From: Methylobacter tundripaludum SV96
GTDB lineage: Bacteria; Pseudomonadota; Gammaproteobacteria; Methylococcales; Methylomonadaceae
Reading direction: 5' to 3'
DNA: 64,000 bases
NCBI RefSeq assembly: GCF_000190755.2
Contig: NZ_JH109152.1
Span: 558,001 to 622,000, forward strand
The notes beneath the pieces are model-generated. The model was given only the letters and a program-made list of their open reading frames with translations, searched no databases and was not told the DNA's origin. Positions 1-8,135 of the stretch are shown piece after piece. The position numbers were made by a program, and so were the translations under genes. Within the stretch, counting starts at the first letter, position 1. Every line of letters begins with the position of its first letter.

Positions 1-117
1 CTCCTGAGCTGCCTAGAGCGGATGAGGATCCACGCTTTCTTAACGAGTGTGAGGATAGCGCGCGAACTCATTAAAGCGATAAGCCGGCAACGGGAAAATA
101 GGCATTCAGCCAAGTAG
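1..117 (+). CDS. Possible C-terminal end of a gene entering from the left
   Basis: Reading frame 1 is open from the first base to a TAG at 115-117, giving 38 residues rich in Arg, Lys and Ile. The stop is embedded in the left arm of a stem-loop, which would fit the end of a transcription unit. No family is recognisable in so short a tail, and an open stretch this short can occur by chance. Confidence 0.25.
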   Translation, partial: LLSCLERMRIHAFLTSVRIARELIKAISRQRENRHSAK

Positions 118-138
118 GGGCGCGATGTATCCCTACTT
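112..138. other. Stem-loop AAGTAGGG/CCCTACTT
   Basis: Eight-bp inverted repeat (112-119 and 131-138) with an 11-nt loop. It overlaps the stop codon of the possible gene end at 115-117 and has no T-run after it. It may be a weak terminator or a dispersed repeat. From 139 to 354 I see no gene; the stretch is AT-rich and should hold the mtfA promoter, but I cannot fix hexamers with confidence. Confidence 0.35.
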
Positions 139-354
139 AGCTAAAATGTCGAAATGTCCGGTTTACCCTGACAATTAATCTTCTATGAGGGTGAAACATG
201 CTGGCTTGATTGGGTTTTCTGCTACCGATGAATAAAACATCGGCTTATAGTAGACTAGGTAAAGCAATATTTTAGTAAATTTTACCGATTAATTTTGACG
301 TTGTTAGTTGGCAAAAATTCGACGTTGACTAACAAAATCAGGATTTGATCGACA

Positions 355-1140
355 ATGAGTTTTTTTAGACGCGCACGTACTCTATACATTCTGCATCGCC
401 ATGCTATTGCACATGTCCTGTGGGTAGAAGTTGCCGAAAAGCTAGCTTTTTTGCAGGGAATGACGGCGGTTGAGAAAGCGCACTTGCGAGAACTGAGTAC
501 GCTGTTTTTGCATGAAAAAAAGTTCTTCGGCGCTCAGGAACTTCAGCTCACCGACGCAATGTGTGTGACCATCGCCATTCAGGCCTGTCTTCCGGTACTA
601 GGGCTTGGTATTAGCTGTTTGTCAGGCTGGACCGAGATCATTGTTTATCCAGGTGCGTTTCGGATTTGTAGAGACGACAAGGATGCGGCGGGTGTTGTAC
701 ATCATCAGGAACAGGCGCTCATAGGTGAATCATGGTCGCGAGGGCCACTTATATTGTCATGGGACGATGTTGAGCGGGATGTGCAGGGGAAACAATCCGG
801 CCGCAATGTCGTGATTCATGAAATTGCCCATAAACTGGATATGTTAAATGGTAGTGCCAACGGTTTTCCTCCTCTGCATTATGGTATGGAGATCATACAT
901 TGGACTGCTTCGCTGAGTACCGCCTATCAGTCATTGGTTCGGCGAGTTGAACATCACCATCGTGCATGCATTAATCCTTATGCTGCGACGGACCCTGCGG
1001 AGTTTTTTGCAGTAATCAGTGAATATTTTTTTTGTTCGCCTGAAACTCTTCATACGCACTTTGCTGATGTTTACCAACAACTTCAACTTTATTATCGTCA
1101 GGATCCATTGCGGCGTATTCATTACGAGAAAACAACTTAA
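355..1140 (+). CDS. mtfA: MtfA-like zinc metallopeptidase
   Basis: 261 residues, close to the length of E. coli MtfA (265). A zinc-peptidase signature HEIAH lies at residues 155-159, followed by KLDMLNG, with a downstream DPAEFFAVISEYFF segment that matches the conserved glutamate-bearing block of the family. In E. coli, MtfA is a cytosolic aminopeptidase that binds the repressor Mlc and so affects glucose PTS expression; whether an Mlc partner exists here is unknown. No signal peptide is seen. The gene stands alone, with AT-rich DNA upstream and a methyltransferase 107 bp downstream on the same strand. The ATG at 355 has no strong ribosome binding site. Confidence 0.85.
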   Translation: MSFFRRARTLYILHRHAIAHVLWVEVAEKLAFLQGMTAVEKAHLRELSTLFLHEKKFFGAQELQLTDAMCVTIAIQACLPVLGLGISCLSGWTEIIVYPGAFRICRDDKDAAGVVHHQEQALIGESWSRGPLILSWDDVERDVQGKQSGRNVVIHEIAHKLDMLNGSANGFPPLHYGMEIIHWTASLSTAYQSLVRRVEHHHRACINPYAATDPAEFFAVISEYFFCSPETLHTHFADVYQQLQLYYRQDPLRRIHYEKTT

Positions 1141-1247
1141 TGGTTTTTCTGTGCTATCCGCTTAAGCAATCCAAATAGGTCGCTGTTGGTTTACTACTGG
1201 ATCACCTATATTCTAAAAAAATAACATACTCGGCTTATGATCGCACC

Positions 1248-2069
1248 ATGACAAACAAATCAAACTTCTGGCAACTATGGGCGCCGCATCTTGCTCTTTT
1301 TGAGGATAACCACCTCGATCTGCGAACGATCAATATTATTGCTGACAAAATTTCCCAGCCTGTTTTAATAGTCGGCGGAGGACAAGGCTTAATAATCGAT
1401 GCCTTGCGTAAAAAAGGGCTTCACGTCGACGGCGTCGATTCAAGCTCTGAAATGGTCAGGCTGGCCGAACAGCGCAGAGGCATCAAGCTGGTGCATACCG
1501 ACGGATCAAGTTTGCCCTTTGCCGACGAAAGCTACGCGACCACCATCATTTCGACCGGCGTGGTCGATTTTCTGGACGATGAAAAGCAAATCCTGCAGAT
1601 CATTAACGAAGCCAGACGCGTGACAAAAAAGGGGGGGAGGCTGCTTGTCTCCTATTGCAAGGTTCATCCTGCTGCAGAAAAGTTTCTTAATCGTATCGGG
1701 ATCATCACCGAAAATCACATCATGCGGCTTAGAAGGCTTTTTGAACTGAGCAGACTTCCTCCATCAAAGTTCATCGCCGATATTAGACAGGACGGAAACC
1801 TGAGTCTGTGCGACGCAATCGCTGAATTGCTGCGAATACAATGGTTTTTACCGAAAAAGGAACGCCTGTTGTCCAATACCATGAGCAAGATATTAAAAAC
1901 GGCGGACAATGCGGATGAACTGATTGGCTCGGTATCCGAAGCGATTCCCCATCATACGCGGGAAAGCATCAGCACCTTATGCAAAAAACTCAAGCTGTCT
2001 GTCAATACCCTTATGGAGTATGAGATGTGTTTCGTCGTCGACGTTGGTGTTGAATCAAAGCAGCTGTAA
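1248..2069 (+). CDS. Class I SAM-dependent methyltransferase
   Basis: 273 residues. Motif I is visible as VLIVGGGQG (residues 39-47), followed by an acidic residue in GVDSSSEM (about 62-69) that would bind the ribose of S-adenosylmethionine, and the later GRLLVSYC strand. The fold is of the UbiE/Methyltransf_11 type. The C-terminal 100 residues are alpha-helical and do not point to a substrate. It is probably cytosolic. It lies 107 bp after mtfA on the same strand, but nothing shows that they work together. The substrate (small molecule, lipid or protein) cannot be told from sequence. Confidence 0.75.
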   Translation: MTNKSNFWQLWAPHLALFEDNHLDLRTINIIADKISQPVLIVGGGQGLIIDALRKKGLHVDGVDSSSEMVRLAEQRRGIKLVHTDGSSLPFADESYATTIISTGVVDFLDDEKQILQIINEARRVTKKGGRLLVSYCKVHPAAEKFLNRIGIITENHIMRLRRLFELSRLPPSKFIADIRQDGNLSLCDAIAELLRIQWFLPKKERLLSNTMSKILKTADNADELIGSVSEAIPHHTRESISTLCKKLKLSVNTLMEYEMCFVVDVGVESKQL

Positions 2070-2504
2070 AAGAGCGTCAAAATTTGCCAGTTCATAATCT
2101 CTAAATTATTGCTTTTATTAATAACTCTGTTTGTCTTGACTGGGAAATCGTCGCTGAATTGTGGAAAAAAGTGAAAGCTGTTTTGCACACCCACGCTGAA
2201 AAACTTGGAAACGGAGCGTAGCGGAGTGAAGATTTTTAGTCCCCGGTAGCGATAGTGCATGTGTTTTCATATATGGGCTTGCTACGCTTGATGTGGTAAT
2301 CAAAAATAGCCTGGCTGATGGCAAGAACATGCCATTCGTTGAGACTGTTTTGGAACGCGAAACCACGATGCCTCGAGGTGCCAAGCGAGACGCTTTGCCT
2401 GGGCGTCGCAGTGTCGGGCATGTTGCCAGAGTAAGCTTTGACGAGTCTGGGGCACATTGATCAGCATATTCGGCTGAGCGGGCTTCCCGTCAAAGGACTT
2501 ATTT
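2070..2504. other. Intergenic stretch without a supported gene
   Basis: Frames here are open only in short pieces and none resembles a known protein. The only structured feature is the dispersed repeat at 2194-2269. The two flanking genes converge on this stretch (plus-strand methyltransferase, minus-strand DUF1840 gene). Confidence 0.5.
2194..2269 (-). repeat. 76-bp dispersed repeat, also in the insertion at 12.8-13.1 kb
   Basis: Bases 2194-2269 match the reverse complement of 13008-13083 over their whole length with scattered mismatches and small indels. Shared blocks include CGCTGAAAA, CTTGGAA, GAAGATTTTTAGTCC and GCGATAGYGCATGTGTTTTCA. Similarity stops just outside this core. The second copy forms one end of the insertion that breaks the phospholipase D-like gene, so this is probably the remains of the same kind of element. 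Confidence 0.75.
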
Positions 2505-2801
2505 TCATTGCCACATTACGTCAGCGTTTGCCTTTGCTGCGGCAGCAAGAAGATTAATGAGCGGCAGTGCACGATTAGCCATGCTCACGATCGGCTCATC
2601 CGTATACTTGTCCTCAACTGGCGAAGAGGCTTTTTCTGACTCGATGGCCGCTGTTAACCGACTTAGGGCGGCAGGAACATCTGCCGCCAGAATCGCACCG
2701 GGCACGGTTGCGCTGTGCCCCATCATTTTCAGCAGGGCAAGCGCGACATCCCCGAATAGGGTAGTGTCGGCATAGGCATTGGTCGTAAATGTCACAAGCA
2801 T
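2505..2801 (-). CDS. DUF1840 family protein
   Basis: 98 residues beginning MLVTFTTNAYAD. The start at 2801 is chosen because GAGGAG sits 6-7 nt upstream; the frame stays open farther upstream but without a better site. The protein has the DUF1840 pattern: an N-terminal strand with TLFGDVALALLKMMGH, then PGAI, ending in a helical NRALPLINLLAAAA segment. Family members are small proteobacterial proteins of unknown function. It is the last gene of a minus-strand run after xfp and the HAD gene, separated by 130 bp. Confidence 0.8.
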   Translation of the reverse strand: MLVTFTTNAYADTTLFGDVALALLKMMGHSATVPGAILAADVPAALSRLTAAIESEKASSPVEDKYTDEPIVSMANRALPLINLLAAAAKANADVMWQ

Positions 2802-2931
2802 AGTGTTCTCCTCGAACGAATAATTAGTATCTGTTTGCATATAGCCATTAACTCTGCGCTTACAGGTTTTTAATCAAGCCGGAGGCTTTGACCGGGATCA
2901 TGCTGTTGTGTGGCTTTCATGATGACTCCAA

Positions 2932-3624
2932 TTATGTGCAGTCGGCTTTGGCGATGCCGAGCAAGGTGGAAAAATCGTAATCAATCAGGTCGCCGATATG
3001 CTCAATCGTTATATCAGCGGGCGAATAGGCTGCGATATTCCTTGGGTCGAGCGCGTAGTGTCCCTGGTGAGGGAATACGGTCGTCAGACGATCTACCCAG
3101 ATCTTTTTCATTGCCGCCAGAATGCGCAGCTTGTCGTCCACCATGACGTAATGTTGAGCCGGGTAACGCTGCTCGACGTCATCGAGCATTTGCTCTTTGT
3201 GCAGGTAAATAAGCACCCGGCCCTCGACCGCGTCCCACAATCCTGATCGCTGTGCCTTGCGCGGCTGGAACACCACGTCACCATCCGACAGAATCACCGT
3301 TTGTCCCCAACGGCCCAGATATGCGATGACGTCGAGCGCACCAGGGTACAAGCGATCGGCAAACGGATAGTCCATCAGAAATGAAGACATCAACAGCAAC
3401 CGCGGATCATTCATGGCACCAGTACGGTAGCGTTGCAGGGCGCCCAGATAGTCCGCATAGCCGAGTTCACTACGTAGCGCTTCGAAAATCTCCCAATATC
3501 TATCCCGGCTTTCTTCGCCAAACTCATGCGCAAGATGGCCGCCCAGATCGGCGATGATGCGATCGTTATCGAGCAGGGTGTTGTCAATATCCAGCAAGAA
3601 CACCACTTCGTTTGCCGATGTCAT
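2932..3624 (-). CDS. HAD-superfamily hydrolase
   Basis: 230 residues from the ATG at 3624, which has GGAG seven bases upstream. HAD motif I is LLDIDNTLLD with Asp12 as nucleophile and Asp14 as acid/base; motif II is the Ser in VILSDGD; motif IV is YVMVDDKLR. A helical cap lies between motifs I and II. It is probably a small-molecule phosphatase. It follows xfp by 53 bp on the same strand, so the two are likely co-transcribed. That suggests, but does not prove, a substrate among sugar phosphates or phosphoglycolate. An upstream in-frame ATG at 3690 would overlap xfp by 13 bp and add a tail without family similarity. Confidence 0.8.
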   Translation of the reverse strand: MTSANEVVFLLDIDNTLLDNDRIIADLGGHLAHEFGEESRDRYWEIFEALRSELGYADYLGALQRYRTGAMNDPRLLLMSSFLMDYPFADRLYPGALDVIAYLGRWGQTVILSDGDVVFQPRKAQRSGLWDAVEGRVLIYLHKEQMLDDVEQRYPAQHYVMVDDKLRILAAMKKIWVDRLTTVFPHQGHYALDPRNIAAYSPADITIEHIGDLIDYDFSTLLGIAKADCT

Positions 3625-3677
3625 GTTGTCGTCTCCACAGGTAGGGGGTTGAGGCATTCCATTTGCGCCAATAGTTT

Positions 3678-6032
3678 TCATCCTTTCCATTTCCAGTTGC
3701 GGATTTCCGGCATGTCCTCGCCGTGCTTGTCGATATATTGCTTGTGCTCGATGAGCTTGTCTTGCATGGCTTGCTTGGCGTAGGCGGCATGCGCTCCCAG
3801 TTGCGGAAGGCGGTCAATCGCGTCGCCAAACAGGTGATACCGGTCCAGGTTGTTTAATACCGTCATATCGAAGGGCGTCGTGGTGGTGCCTTCTTCTTTG
3901 AAACCGCGCACATGCAGATTCGAGTGGTTGCTGCGGCGATAGGTCAGACGATGGATGAGCAATGGATAACCGTGAAAGGCGAAAACGATGGGTTTATCTT
4001 TGGTGAACAGAACGTCGAAGTCTTCGTCGCTCAGGCCGTGCGGGTGTTCGCTCGGGTGCTGGAGTTTCATCAAATCAACCACGTTGATCACCCGGACTTT
4101 CAGTTCGGGAAAATGCTCGCGCAACAACTCGACGGCAGCCAGGGTTTCCAGCGTCGGCACATCGCCGCAACAGGCCATCACGACATCCGGCTCGCCATCC
4201 TGATCGTTGCTGGCCCACGGCCAAATGCCAAGGCCGGCGGTGCAATGTTTAATGGCCTCATCCATGTCGAGCCACTGCGGCGACGGTTGTTTGCCGGCGA
4301 TGACGACGTTGACGTAGTTGCGGCTGCGCAGGCAATGATCCGTTACCGAGAGCAGCGTGTTCGCGTCGGGCGGCAGATAGATGCGAATGACTTCCGCCTT
4401 TTTGTTCACGACATGGTCCATGAAGCCGGGATCCTGGTGACTGAAACCGTTGTGGTCCTGCCGCCAGACGTGCGACGAGAGCAGATAGTTCAAGGATGCA
4501 ATCGGCCGGCGCCAGGGAATCTGATTCGAGACCTTGAGCCACTTGGCATGCTGGTTGAACATCGAATCGATGATATGAATGAACGCTTCGTAGCAGGAGA
4601 AGAACCCGTGGCGGCCGGTAAGCAGATAGCCTTCGAGCCAGCCTTCGCACTGATGTTCGCTTAATATTTCCATTACCCGGCCATCGGCTGCGACGTGATC
4701 GTCGCCGGGAACAATTTCCGCGGTCGAACACCGGTTGGTCACTTCGAACACAGCTCCCCAGCGGTTCGAAGCCGTTTCGTCCGGACTAAAGATACGGAAG
4801 TTTTCGGGATTCAGTTTGATCACATCGCGGATAAATTCACCCTGCACCCGCGTGGCTTCGGCCTCCACGGCGCCGGGTTTTTGCACCTTTACTGCGTAGT
4901 CGCAAAAATCAGGCAGGTCCAGCTCATGTAACAAAAGACCTCCGTTGGCGTGAGGATTGGCGCTCATGCGTCGTTCGCCTGTCGGCGCCAATTCAGCAAG
5001 TTCGGCAACCAGCTTGCCGGTCTTGTCGAACAATTTTTCAGGATGATAGCTTTGCAACCACTGTTCCAGAATCTTTACGTGCCCCGGATGACTCATGTCG
5101 TCCATCGGCACCTGATGCGAACGGAATGTGCCTTCGCTGGGCTTGTCATCGACCAGCTTCGGGCCGGTCCAGCCCTTCGGTGAGCGCAAGACGATCATGG
5201 GCCAGCACGGACGCGCCTTGAAGCCGTTGGCGCGGGCGTCGGTTTGGATGCGCCGGATCTCGGCGGTCACGGTGTCCAGCGTGGCCGCCATGAGCTGGTG
5301 CATCGCCACCGGATCGTCGCCTTCGACGAAATACGGCGTGTACCCGTAGCCGCGAATCAAGGCTTCCAGTTCGTCATGCGGAATGCGCGCCAAAACCGTA
5401 GGACCGGCAATTTTGTAGCCGTTCAGATGCAGGATAGGCAATACGGCACCGTCGTGGACCGGATTGAGAAATTTGTTCGAATGCCAGGCGGTAGCCAGCG
5501 GTCCGGTCTCTGCTTCGCCATCGCCGACGACGCAGGCAACGATCAGGCCGGGATTGTCGAACGCGGCGCCGAAAGCATGCGACAGCGAATAACCCAGCTC
5601 GCCGCCCTCGTGAATCGAGCCCGGCGTCTCCGGCGCGACGTGACTGGGAATGCCGCCGGGGAAGGAAAATTGTTTGAACAGCCGCTTCAGCCCGGCTTCG
5701 TCTTGCGCGATGTTGGGATAGACCTCGCTGTAAGTCCCTTCCAGATAAGCGTTCGCCACCAGTCCCGGCCCGCCATGCCCCGGCCCGGTGATGTAAATTA
5801 CATTCAGGTCGTGTTTCTTGATGACGCGGTTCAGGTGGACGTAGATAAAGTTGAGCCCCGGCGTCGTACCCCAGTGACCGAGCAGGCGCGGTTTGATGTG
5901 CGCCAGCTTGAGCGGCTTCTTCAACAGCGGGTTGTTGTAGAGATAAATCTGGCCGACCGACAGATAGTTGGCGGCGCGCCAGTAGGCGTCCATCTTGTGG
6001 AGTAATTCCGGGGAAAGAGTCTTGGTATTCAT
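3678..6032 (-). CDS. xfp: Xylulose-5-phosphate/fructose-6-phosphate phosphoketolase
   Basis: 784 residues, the usual length. The enzyme uses thiamine diphosphate to split xylulose 5-phosphate (and fructose 6-phosphate) with phosphate into acetyl phosphate plus glyceraldehyde 3-phosphate (or erythrose 4-phosphate). Visible family blocks are [11 protein letters not shown] (52-62), GPGHGGPG (83-90), the pyrophosphate/Mg motif GDGEAETG (170-177), [11 protein letters not shown], and [11 protein letters not shown]. It is cytosolic. It leads a minus-strand run with the HAD phosphatase. Upstream lies a remnant of a YihY/BrkB gene, so the promoter must lie in or beyond that remnant. In methanotrophs this enzyme is known to draw pentulose phosphate toward acetyl-CoA. 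The identity is secure; which substrate is preferred is not visible. Confidence 0.97.
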   Translation of the reverse strand: MNTKTLSPELLHKMDAYWRAANYLSVGQIYLYNNPLLKKPLKLAHIKPRLLGHWGTTPGLNFIYVHLNRVIKKHDLNVIYITGPGHGGPGLVANAYLEGTYSEVYPNIAQDEAGLKRLFKQFSFPGGIPSHVAPETPGSIHEGGELGYSLSHAFGAAFDNPGLIVACVVGDGEAETGPLATAWHSNKFLNPVHDGAVLPILHLNGYKIAGPTVLARIPHDELEALIRGYGYTPYFVEGDDPVAMHQLMAATLDTVTAEIRRIQTDARANGFKARPCWPMIVLRSPKGWTGPKLVDDKPSEGTFRSHQVPMDDMSHPGHVKILEQWLQSYHPEKLFDKTGKLVAELAELAPTGERRMSANPHANGGLLLHELDLPDFCDYAVKVQKPGAVEAEATRVQGEFIRDVIKLNPENFRIFSPDETASNRWGAVFEVTNRCSTAEIVPGDDHVAADGRVMEILSEHQCEGWLEGYLLTGRHGFFSCYEAFIHIIDSMFNQHAKWLKVSNQIPWRRPIASLNYLLSSHVWRQDHNGFSHQDPGFMDHVVNKKAEVIRIYLPPDANTLLSVTDHCLRSRNYVNVVIAGKQPSPQWLDMDEAIKHCTAGLGIWPWASNDQDGEPDVVMACCGDVPTLETLAAVELLREHFPELKVRVINVVDLMKLQHPSEHPHGLSDEDFDVLFTKDKPIVFAFHGYPLLIHRLTYRRSNHSNLHVRGFKEEGTTTTPFDMTVLNNLDRYHLFGDAIDRLPQLGAHAAYAKQAMQDKLIEHKQYIDKHGEDMPEIRNWKWKG

Positions 6033-6035
6033 GGT

Positions 6036-6183
6036 TTAATTCCTGGTGTTGAGTGCTTCGGCCTGAGCAGCGCACAGGCAGGCGCCGAAGATGAAAATGC
6101 ACCCGGAAAGGTAAATCCATAGCGGTAATGCCATGATCCCGCCGAATGCCCCATAAATCGGGTCAGCGTCGCTTCGATACACT
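6036..6183 (-). pseudogene. Remnant of a YihY/BrkB-family membrane protein (C-terminus)
   Basis: About 48 residues match the conserved last segment of the YihY/BrkB family: DPIYGAFGGIM, then LPLWIYLSGCIFIFGACL and CAAQAEA. The frame continues upstream but loses all similarity, and the other membrane helices of the roughly 280-residue family are absent. This is a decayed C-terminal fragment wedged between the PRC-barrel gene and xfp, ending four bases before the xfp start. A live gene would need a complete copy elsewhere. Confidence 0.75.
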
Positions 6184-6324
6184 TGAGCGAGGCTGCTTCC
6201 AAAAGCCGGGCATCGGCGGCAAGGCGACAGTCCGGCCTCTGGGGAACCGAACTGCGCCAACACTTCCTGGGCACCGATCTTTCGAGCAAGACACGCATCT
6301 AAGAAAGCCTTTTTTATGTTGGCT

Positions 6325-7104
6325 TCAGAGGGAATGCTTCTTGGCAGCCGATTCATCGACCCAGTATCCTTGGCGATCGTAATGTCGATGCAGTCCGGTC
6401 TCATAATCTCTGGTTAGCTGAGATTCTTCCGTATATTCCGGTGACTGCTTGATAGCCTCACAGCTGAGATTAATGAAGACTGTCGAATCGTACCAATCAA
6501 TACTCTCGATCCATTGAGGTGAAATCAGAACCTTTTTTCCCGGCCACCAGTTTTGCGTATTGATGATTAGATAACGAATCGCCCAGGTTTCATCATCGAT
6601 AACAAAATCCTCGACATGGCCAATATCGCCGTCTGTGGCTTGAATGTGATGACCCATCACAGCGTGAGTGCTGCGCAAATTAGGATCCCACTTTTTCTCA
6701 TCTTGGCTTGATCTTTTCCATATTTCAGGGTCGCGCACAATGTAGGGATAAGAGGGATAAGATCCCCACATGAACGGGCCATCCCAATACAACGGCCATC
6801 CATAATAGCCGTAATACTTCTCCTCGAATTGTCTCGATACTGGCTTGTCACTGTCCAACGATGGGCTGTCCTCAATCTGCTTTTTGGTCAAATTGACAGT
6901 GATGAATTGCTCTTCTTTATTCACCGCGACCAGCGCATACGGGGAGATCAACACCAATCTGCCGGTAAGCCAGTTGCCGGTGTCGACGACTAAATAGCGA
7001 ATCGTCCAGTGCTGGTCATCGAAATAGAATTCTTCCACTTTCCCTATATCTCCGTCGAGGCTATGCAATTTGTAACCTTTTAGTGTTTTGGCTTTGTAGA
7101 ACAT
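6325..7104 (-). CDS. Protein with two PRC-barrel domains
   Basis: 259 residues from the ATG at 7104 (GGGAG about 8 bases upstream). The sequence holds two PRC-barrel-like units: one near residues 5-75 (TLKGYKLHSLDGDIGKVEEF, IRYLVVDTGNWL) and one near 150-225 (GHHIQATDGDIGHVEDF, IRYLIINTQNWW). They are joined by a Tyr/Trp-rich linker. PRC-barrels are small beta-barrels of electron-transfer and RNA-processing proteins; stand-alone two-unit members are common in stress-related islands and have no assigned reaction. No signal peptide. Upstream sits a solitary mobile-element end (7156-7185), so the native promoter may have been altered. The 3' end overlaps a frame leading to the BrkB remnant. Confidence 0.85.
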   Translation of the reverse strand: MFYKAKTLKGYKLHSLDGDIGKVEEFYFDDQHWTIRYLVVDTGNWLTGRLVLISPYALVAVNKEEQFITVNLTKKQIEDSPSLDSDKPVSRQFEEKYYGYYGWPLYWDGPFMWGSYPSYPYIVRDPEIWKRSSQDEKKWDPNLRSTHAVMGHHIQATDGDIGHVEDFVIDDETWAIRYLIINTQNWWPGKKVLISPQWIESIDWYDSTVFINLSCEAIKQSPEYTEESQLTRDYETGLHRHYDRQGYWVDESAAKKHSL

Positions 7105-7152
7105 GGTAGTGCTCCCGGTTTTTGAGTTTGATTTTTGGTAACTATTCAGCGC

Positions 7153-7185
7153 TAAGGATATGGTCGGTAATAACTTCCCGAAACC
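7153..7185 (+). mobile_element. Solitary end of the 187-bp mobile element
   Basis: TAA followed by GGATATGGTCGGTAATAACT and CCCGAAACC matches the terminal inverted repeat of the complete elements at 19292 and 48706. No second end is found nearby, so this is a remnant. It lies about 50 bp upstream of the PRC-barrel start. Confidence 0.7.
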
Positions 7186-7292
7186 TGTACTCATCATTCC
7201 CTCGCGCTGAGGTTCGGGACGCTGGAGCATCCCCTACTGGGTTCCCGCGCAGAGCGTCACTGCCATTAAGTTAAGCGTTAAAAGTGATTGTT

Positions 7293-7471
7293 GTAGGGTG
7301 GATAAGCGTAGCGCATCCACCATAACAATCTCGGTATAGGTGGATGCGCTGCGCTTATCCACCCTACGCTTATGCTGGTCGGGGCATTCGCCCCGACCAT
7401 AACGCTTAAAGTATTTTATCAATGGGTTGCATTGAACCCTTAAACGTGTGGACGGGTTAAATAACCCGTCC
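7293..7471. repeat. Three palindromes in a row
   Basis: Arms of 29 bp at 7293-7321 and 7339-7367 (GTAGGGTGGATAAGCG...) pair almost perfectly. A second hairpin with 9-bp arms and a 4-base loop follows at 7377-7398 (GGTCGGGGC/GCCCCGACC). A third, 22-bp palindrome lies at 7450-7471 (GGACGGGTTA/TAACCCGTCC). They fill the space between the DUF302 gene and the PRC-barrel gene, both on the minus strand. They look like REP-type repeats and could end or stabilise transcripts. Confidence 0.8.
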
Positions 7472-7610
7472 AGCAGCCGTTTTTCCTTAAGTTGGCACAT
7501 AGGGACGAATACTCCGCGATTTTCGATTTGCTGAATAGTTACGATCTTTGTACGCTGTCGTCGTCCGGCCGGCAGTCGTATTTGCACCGATTTGTGCCCA
7601 ATGTGATCAA

Positions 7611-7997
7611 TCAGTTGGATGCCGCCTCCTTCATGATTTTAACAATGGTGTTTTCCACATCTCGCGCCACCACTTCCAGCTGCGGCACGTTGAACATTGC
7701 CAGAAGAGTGGTTGGTTTCAATGTCGCCAGAACGGTTTTACCTTCCTCCTCGTAAATGCTGATACGGCAGGGTAGGGCCGTGGAGATGCTCATGTCTTGC
7801 TCAAGAACTTTCTTGGCCTGTTGCGGCTGACACACTTCAAAAATAAGGCATTCGGGGATGAATTCCACGCCTTTTTTGGTCATGGTTTCTTTGAGGTTAT
7901 GTACCTGCATAACGCCAAAGTGATTGGCCTGGACGGCGACTTGCAAGGCAGCGGCAGCCGCACTCACGGTTTTGTCGGTAGATAATTTAAATAACAT
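7611..7997 (-). CDS. DUF302 domain protein
   Basis: 128 residues spanning one DUF302 domain: an N-terminal helix (VSAAAAALQVAVQANHFGV), the strand VMQVHNLKETMTKKGVEF, the CLIFEVCQPQQAKKVLEQD block, and LPCRISIYEEEGKTVLATLKP. There is no signal peptide, so it is probably cytosolic. DUF302 proteins have no established reaction; some are linked to metal or oxidative stress. GAGAGGTCATC precedes the ATG at 7997. It lies about 140 bp downstream of glgP on the same strand and may be read through from it. Confidence 0.85.
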   Translation of the reverse strand: MLFKLSTDKTVSAAAAALQVAVQANHFGVMQVHNLKETMTKKGVEFIPECLIFEVCQPQQAKKVLEQDMSISTALPCRISIYEEEGKTVLATLKPTTLLAMFNVPQLEVVARDVENTIVKIMKEAASN

Positions 7998-8012
7998 AAG
8001 ATGACCTCTCGG

Positions 8013-8096
8013 TTAATAGTTCACTTGGTAACAGCGCGGTGCACTGAATGATTTTTTGGACAGCCTGATGATAACGACGACCAGCAGCACGATCAT
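8013..8096 (-). CDS. Possible tiny membrane peptide after glgP
   Basis: A 27-residue frame, MIVLLVVVIIRLSKKS..., reads as one hydrophobic helix with a basic end. The same frame continues without a stop back to the glgP stop codon, giving an earlier GTITGIL segment. It may be a decayed small membrane gene or chance. There is no clear ribosome binding site. Confidence 0.22.
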   Translation of the reverse strand: MIVLLVVVIIRLSKKSFSAPRCYQVNY

Positions 8097-8135
8097 CAGG
8101 ATGCCGGTTATTGTCCCGCCCTTCCGACGAATGGA

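Noticed and set aside
3912-6005. Long plus-strand frames opposite xfp (3912-4664 and 5244-6005)
   Set aside because: They mirror the high-GC third positions of xfp on the other strand, have no family features, and xfp itself is unmistakable.
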